Shown here piece by piece: positions 57,718-64,000 of a stretch of DNA of 64,000 nucleotides (position 1 is the stretch's first letter; each line of letters begins with the position of its first letter). Origin of the DNA: Blastomyces gilchristii SLH14081 (lineage: Eukaryota; Ascomycota; Eurotiomycetes; Onygenales; Ajellomycetaceae); contig NW_003101681.1 of NCBI RefSeq assembly GCF_000003855.2, positions 3,255,166 to 3,319,165 on the forward strand, written 5' to 3'. The translations under genes were made by a program, and so were the position numbers. Below the pieces are notes generated by a model. The model was not told where the DNA came from. It was given only the letters and a program-made list of their open reading frames with translations, and ran no database searches.

Positions 57718-59381
57718 TATTCTCACTCAATGAAAAGTTGATCAGACTGTTTCAATTGAGATATTTATTAAACTATTTTGAAAAGTTGAGCAGACTGTTT
57801 TAATAGAAGAATAAAAGACTTTTGTGTATAAAATATCCGATTTTTTTCAAACTAGTTCAGTAACTAGATTAGATTTTTAAAGACAATCTAATGAACTAAA
57901 ATTGATTTTTAAAATAAATCAATAAAATCTTTACAATCTCTTTCTTAAAATACAGTGAGAAAAAGTATGATATCAATTGATAATAAATCAGATAATATGA
58001 CAGTTTTTGAGAGAAAAACTGATAAAAAATAAATTAATTTTTTACAGAGAAATTGATTAAAAGAATTTAATTTTATTCTAAATCATTCAATTCTTCTCAC
58101 ACAACAAGTATGCAACTCAAATCAGTTAATAAAGAGTGTAAAAAAGAATTAAGTATTAATAAAAGCTCTTCAGTCACTGAAAGAGTAATTCTTACTTAAA
58201 AGAATATAAAATTATAACAGAAAATAACTCTGTTTTTAATTCTTTGTAAGAATATTGTATAAAATTCAGAGAAAAACATCTTACTTTTTCAAGAGAAGTA
58301 AAAAACTATTTCTAAGGTCTTTTTTTTTACATTAACTGCTGCAGAAGAATGAGATAGAAACTGCTAAGATATACACTACTGTATACTCTCTATCAAGACC
58401 TTCTCTCTTCAGAGTCTTGATATTATAGAGAATATAAGTCTGTTTCTATATAATAATATAAATATTGTCAGTGAGATGTAGAGAAACTGATTATTTATAT
58501 CTTAAAATAGAAGACTTTGTCAATGATTATATTAATATAGAATTAATTCTTAAATTCAATAGAAATCTAGTATTGCTGTTCTCAATTTCTTGCAGAATCT
58601 ATTGAATATTGAGATATTAAAACTAAATTTAATATATCTCACTGTGCAGGGATTAAAGACTCAGTCAGATCTTGAAATGTACTGAATATATAGTTATTAA
58701 TATACTGTTAACTTGTTCTATTAACTCATTGTCTGCTGATTATGTAATGAATACTGTTGTCAAGATATCTTTTTATATTATTCTGTTGAGAATGAGCCAG
58801 ATTGAGAGAGGTGATATGAGAGTAAGACTTAGTGTTAATGTCTAGATACACTGAAGACAGATAGAGTATTCACAGAGATTGCACTTCAAAAGTGTCTGTT
58901 GATTATATACTTAATATTATTACTGAGATATCTTTTTATATTTTTCTGCTAAGAATGAACCAGATTGAAAAGAGCGGTATGAGAGAGAGACTTGATGTTA
59001 ATGTTTCAAAACATCAAAGATAAACAGAGTTTTCACAGAGATCACTTCTCAGATATCTTCACAATTACAGATTGAGAATCTTTCAAAATTGAGAAGATTG
59101 ATGCATATGGCTAGGTCTCTTCATCTTACAATTTGTATGGCAATTTCGCCTGGAGTTGTGGTGTGGTAGGGGAGATCACGGGATAATCCTACACAGGAGT
59201 TTTGAACAATGTCTGGTTCATATTTGACTGGATAACTTCACCACAACACGGGATATGCGGTCGGCGATGGGGTCAAAATGATTGTATAATTGAGGGCTTT
59301 TCAATGGATCTATCAGCGGGTTCTTATTTGAAAAATCGAGTGAGTTTGTGCTGAAGCGGTTGAATATCTGACCCAGTGATC
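57718..59381 (-). other. LINE B 5' leader
   Basis: This matches 24080-25770 of LINE A. It contains repeated GAACCAGATTGA-type blocks near 58780-58990. The outer part 59130-59381 has high GC and CpG with an abrupt change at about 59130. The minus-strand frame at 59218-59433 crosses the LINE/hAT junction and is not a gene. Confidence 0.7.
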
Positions 59382-62300
59382 GAAAGATTTGAAATAAGTA
59401 TTTGAAAAAGTGTTCAGAATTCAGAGTTTTCAATTAATTGAAGAGAAAGATTCAGAGAGATATATATATAAAGTAATTATTCACAGAAGTTATCAGATGA
59501 GAGTTATGAAATCAGAGTACTGATATATAATTATGTTCACATAATTTTCTTCAAATTAGAAAGTTAGTATTATTAAAAATTATTATCTAATAAAGAAACT
59601 TAGCAGATTAGTAGTAATTTTCTCCTTATTTTTCTTTGATTATCTGTATTCTGATATCTTCAGATGTCAGAAAATTTTATCAGAGCTATAATCAGTTTAT
59701 AATGAATGTTTCTGAATAAAGTTGCAGTTATTACAGTAGAGAGATAACTCTTCAGTAATCTGTAATATAATCTATTTATAATTATTTCATAGTTTATCTT
59801 GATATTTATATTGAGTTGTTCATAAATTTTGTGACCTGAAATCAGATGTGAAGAATAAAGTAATTATACATTATAATTGAAAGAGAGTATTATATATTGA
59901 ATTATAAATAATATAAACTTTGTGATTTTCAGTGATTTCTTAAAGACTTTATGAATCTTCAATAGAAGTACAAGAAGTAAAAGAAGTGCATTCAGAAGAT
60001 ATAATAAAGATTTAAGAAAGATAAAAGTTAAGTTTTAATAAAGATAATAACTGATTACTGATGTATGTAAGAAGAATTATTATAAGAGAAAATAATCTTC
60101 TTTCTTAGCTTAGTTATAATTATAGTACTAGCTCAGATTGAATATCATCAATGTATAAAAGTAAATAAATAATCTTAATTAATCTCTATTATATTTCTTG
60201 AAATATATTAACATTATAAAAGACAGTGTTATTAAATTATATTATCAGATAATATTATTATAAATATATTAATATTGTGAATATCAATGATGAAAGAATA
60301 TTGATACTTATATATTATAGTAATTTGTGAATCATGATAGTTAAATATATATATATATATTATTTCTGCCATTGATTACAACTTATACAATAATTTTTAA
60401 AAACTTAAAATTAATTTTAATTATTAATAATTATAAACTTATAACTAATTAATATAAAAAGAAAAAACCTTCTTCTATATATTATCTTTCATCTCTTTCT
60501 TATTTCTTTTATTATTCTTCATAATTCACTTCTTATTTTTATTCTTCTTCTTCTTCTTCTCATCTGAGATGATAATCATCTCAAAATCTCTCTTCACTAT
60601 TTTCTCAGAAGAGGGTTCACACTACTTCTCTTCAGTTAGATTAATCTGTGTCTCAAAATCCTGCATTTTCTGATCTGTTGTCTCAGGTTTCATCTCAGTA
60701 GTAAGCAGATTAATATACTCACACAGCAGAGCTGTCTTCTCAATATTCTGAATTATAAAGTATATTCAAGATCTGAACAAGGTTTTAATTCTCTTCTTCT
60801 CTGTCAGCTTCTGCTAATCAATTAGAGAATAGAAGTATTATCAAAAATTGTTATCTCTTAATAAATAAAAAACTTATCAGTTTTAACTTCTTTATCTCTT
60901 ACTTTAATACTCACTTAATCTTCTTCTACTACTGCTTATTTATAGTAATACTCTTCTTCTCTCTTTCTCTCTTTATGTTAATATTAAATCATTCTCAGAA
61001 CTTCTTCTGATCTCACTACTACTGTATAAGACTCTTCACTATCTTCTTTTTCAATCTCTTACAGACAGTGTTATTCATATTATTTCTATACTTTGTTCAC
61101 TTTAAATCTATCAGAAGTATTATTTAAAATCATTATCATTCTACTTTCTTACAGAGTCTCTTTAAGATATTATAATATATCTTACAATCTGTCTTCTCTT
61201 ACTTGAATATCTTCTTCTTCTCTCTCTGCAATCTGTGACAGCACTCACACACCTTGATAATTCACAGAACCACAGAATATTTGAAGAAGAATAACATAAT
61301 TAATTTCAGTGAGTGTTGAAGAGAGATGAAGGCAGAAGAGACAGTCAGAAATAATATAATAAAAATAATGATAATGATGATGATGGTAATAATAATGATA
61401 ATAGTGATAATGATCATAATAGTAATGATAATAATGATAATAATAATAATAATGATGAAAGAAGAAGTGCATTGAAATATATTACTAACTTATCAAATAT
61501 AAAGTGACTTAAAGAAAATATTAACCGCTTTCAAAGACATTTAGAAACAGCTACAGTCTTGCATAGCAATATTATCTTCATTTAATACATGTACTGTTGA
61601 TATTCTTTGTATACAGTTATTAGATAATATGTATCAGAGATATATGCAGACAACAAATCTTTATTGCTAGAATAAATGATTACAGCAATTCTATGTTTTT
61701 ATATTATAAAGATAAGTTATTCTCATTTCTTTCTTCTCTCTTTTCTCTTCTTCAATTCAATACTAATTGAAAGCTAATATGAAAACTATTAAAACACTCT
61801 CACAACCTCTTAAATTGAAGAGTATAGACTAGTTAAATTTTAAATACAGAAGAAACTAAATTATCTTCTATAGATTCAATTACTTACTTCTGTCTTAAAT
61901 ATAACAGTAGTTGTGTTCTCTCTTCTCTTCTTCAATCAAATAAAACCTAGCCTGTGAAAAGCAAGTATCACATCAGGTCATAATGATCAACACAGTCCCA
62001 GCATACAGAGCTGTATACATACAGTATATACTGAACTGAGAGACTGTATGAATTGCAAATCAGCAGCAGCATCTCAGAGAGAGCTATGTGATATACAAAA
62101 GCTGCAATTCTTAGTTATATATACAGAGAGTGAATCACTGCAGTAAGTGTATATATATTATATGAAAGTCATAACTTGATAATACTCAGTCTCTGATATC
62201 ATGAAAATAGAGTCTCTTCATGAGATCTGTTTTTATCAGAAGTCAGAGAATCTTATATTTCTTAAGATCATCTTCACACATCTTGTTTATAAAATTAAGA

Positions 62301-63074
62301 AGAAGAATCATTAATGACAGTCTTCTGCTCTTAATATTATTCAAATGACAGCAGAGTTCACTCTGATCACACTTTTTAAGTGTATATTTTCTAATTATTC
62401 ATATTTATACAAATATATACTAATTATTTATTAGATAATATTAAGATAATGACTTATTACAGCTGTGTTACTCTCACTGTAAGAGATACACAGTTAATAA
62501 TAAATATTATAAAGACTCTGAGAAGTAAGTATTTTAAGAATACTATAACTCTGTAATCTTGATTTTTTTTTATTTTTATTTTTTATTTTTCCTTTTTCTT
62601 TTATTTTGTTTTTCTCTTTTTTATTTTTTTTTCATTATGATTTTTTCTTGTTTTTGTTTTATTTTTTGTTTTTTTGTTTTTTTTTGTATTTTATATTTTT
62701 TTTATAATTAAAATTATATGAATTATAATCTATGTTCAGAAAAGTAATAATATTTAATAATACTCTTTATTGAATTTTCAATAAATGAGCACTATGTTAT
62801 AATATTATATAAGTGAGAAATGATTTTATAATCTTATTTAATATCATTCTCAATAATAAGATAAGAATGAAAATATGACTAAGAATTAAAACATATTCTT
62901 TATCTGAGACTAGATTTTTATTTGAAAATTGAATCTGAGACCTTTAATATTTAAAATAATGTGATTTGAAATTAATGTAATTAACATAAATTATGATCAG
63001 AAGTAATACTTTTAGACAACATGATAACTGTAAAGTTTGATTCTGGTTTCACACACAGTCACAGAGTCAGTCTA
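59382..63074 (-). mobile_element. hAT transposon, copy 2 (left part missing)
   Basis: It is collinear with 34495-38189 of copy 1, including the accessory ORF (about 60540-61270), microsatellite (61360-61455), T-rich tract (62560-62705) and right end CAGTCTA (63068-63074). The transposase third is absent because LINE B abuts at 59382. It is more mutated than copy 1. It lies in gypsy B leader, whose sequence resumes at 63075. Confidence 0.88.
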
Positions 63075-63517
63075 GTTACAGAGTCAGAGTAACTGATGAG
63101 TAAGCTTCTATCTCTCTAGCAGAGACTCAGTGATTACTTAACTAGTCTGTGATCATTTATTTTCTTTATTTCTTACACTTTGTTACATATTCAGATATCT
63201 TTTTCAATAAGTAATTGTTTTTAATGAGAGAATAATGAACATTTTTTAAGTATAAGAGATCTACACTGAATAGATCAGTATTAATATATAGATCGTATAT
63301 AATAACAGTGAAAAACATTAGAGAAGAAAAAAGAGAGAAAATGTGAAAATCAGTGATTGAAGCAGATATTAATACATGTACAAGATGAAGCTCAGAGTAG
63401 AAGAATAGAAACTCTTTCAGTTTCTCAGCTGAGAATCAGTGACTGAGAATCAGAGCTTTTAGTAGAAATCTATGAAGTGTAATATAATAGTCTATCAATC
63501 AGATATAGCCTGCTATA
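63075..63517 (-). mobile_element. gypsy B copy 3, 5' LTR and leader fragment
   Basis: The LTR is complement(63251-63517), ending ATCTCTTATA on the minus strand. The following leader (63250 down to 63075) matches 40711-40860 of gypsy B copy 2. The remainder was displaced by the hAT insertion. Confidence 0.82.
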
Positions 63518-63891
63518 TCTTACTTTTAATCAGATTAAAGACACATACTTCTTTCTTTATAATTTCAGAAGTAATTTCATAATTATAGTTAAATAAGAAC
63601 TGAATTTCAGTGGTTTATTTATTATGAAAAACACAACTTATAGAAATCAACTGTAATATTTATAATCAGAAGCTTTTCATAATAATGAAATTTTTTTATT
63701 ATTAATATTATTATTTTAAGAGTCTTATAAAAGTGATTACTGGTAAAATTAATTATAACAGTTTATAGTAGTTTATTTCAATTAAGAATCTCTCATAATA
63801 ACAGATTAACCGAGTTTGAAAATTAAATGAGTTTTAATTTTAAATAGAGTATATTAAGAGAATTAAGAACTCAGTAGATAGTAAACTAATC
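63518..63891. other. AT-rich spacer, nothing recognised
   Basis: No ORF or repeat match that I can support lies between the gypsy B LTR and the MITE. Confidence 0.5.
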
Positions 63892-63976
63892 ATATAACTA
63901 TATCTAAAATCAGAATCAGAATATTTAAAAGTTTTATTATCAAATTAATTCATTTAATTACACAGTACTAAGATCA
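63892..63976. mobile_element. hAT-derived MITE, copy 4, truncated
   Basis: TAAACTAATCATATAAC and the following 70 bp match the left ends of the MITEs at 4211 and 14513. It is cut by AT-repeat sequence at about 63977. Confidence 0.8.
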
Positions 63977-64000
63977 GATAATTATTATTATTATTATTCT
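63977..64000 (-). mobile_element. Probable tail of another minus-strand LINE, cut by window end
   Basis: ATT repeats ending TTATTATTCT match the start of the minus-strand LINE copies (ATT repeats then CTTCAATTATAG at 41480, 49405 and 51368). Only the repeat is in the window, so this is an inference. Confidence 0.5.

Larger units (their letters stand above)
51368..59381 (-). mobile_element. Full-length Tad1-type LINE, copy B
   Basis: On the minus strand it has the AAT tail at 51368, hairpin 51424-51444, ORF2 about 51740-56130, ORF1 56250-57717 and a 5' leader to about 59381, where hAT sequence begins. SINE copy 2 sits in the RT domain. The outer 5' ~250 bp (59130-59381) retains CpG and GC while the rest is AT-rich. 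No target duplication could be recognised, perhaps because of truncation or later change at the hAT junction. Confidence 0.87.

Noticed and set aside
61245..61472. His/Tyr-rich 75-codon minus-strand ORF
   Set aside because: It is a translation of the GAT/AAT microsatellite in the hAT copy.

Overview
The window looks like part of an AT-rich, repeat-filled block from a filamentous ascomycete nucleus. The evidence is Ty3/gypsy and Ty1/copia LTR retrotransposons, Tad1-type LINEs, a hAT DNA transposon with short deletion derivatives, and very heavy C-to-T/G-to-A point mutation of the RIP type. One small island of normal composition carries fungal-looking genes. The order or genus cannot be fixed from the sequence; a eurotiomycete is only a guess.

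Layout. 1-397: 3' end of a LINE. 398-2248: leader and LTR of an LTR element (family C, minus strand). 2249-5122: truncated gypsy (family B, copy 1) holding a 0.5-kb hAT-derived MITE. 6072-14323: complete gypsy (family A, minus strand) with 178-bp LTRs, a 4-bp duplication, a polypurine tract and an unusual ~2.7-kb tail containing plus-strand (antisense) ORFs. 14513-15008: second MITE. 15017-17760: the gene island, with an APH/choline-kinase-like gene, a 31-residue zinc-ribbon microprotein gene with its own TATA box, and two short ORFs. 18200-23895: complete copia with 95-bp LTRs, a perfect 5-bp duplication and one unbroken 1,706-codon frame spoiled only by nonsense changes. About 24080-31740: full-length LINE A with SINE copy 1 and a 191-base gap. 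31743-32074: 3' fragment of family A. 32381-38189: full-length hAT with a perfect 8-bp duplication. 38198-39258: copia integrase fragment. 39259-40386: family C LTR and leader carrying MITE 3. 40392-48417: complete gypsy (family B, copy 2; TSD TAAGT) with a 5'-truncated LINE nested inside. 48423-51365: gag-like remnant with a 173-bp LINE stub. 51368-59381: LINE B (minus strand) with SINE copy 2. 59382-63074: second hAT copy without its transposase half. 63075-64000: gypsy B LTR fragment, MITE 4 and the tail of another LINE.

How it fits together. No mobile-element gene is intact. Catalytic aspartates are often turned to asparagine (YVDD-type RT boxes read YVNN, YLDN or YVND), and tryptophan codons are commonly TGA. 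The elements still form a visible community. The LINE supplies a 3' end (TGCATA-N4-TATAAT-NG followed by AAT repeats) that is copied at the end of a ~375-bp SINE with a class II tRNA head. The hAT supplies the ends used by the MITEs. Target-site duplications and paralogous empty sites give a relative order: gypsy B and family C before the MITEs and LINEs, and LINEs before the SINEs.

The most interesting items are the SINE/LINE tail sharing, the zinc-ribbon microgene, the CpC/CpG-biased rather than CpA-biased mutation pattern, and the antisense ORF block in gypsy A.
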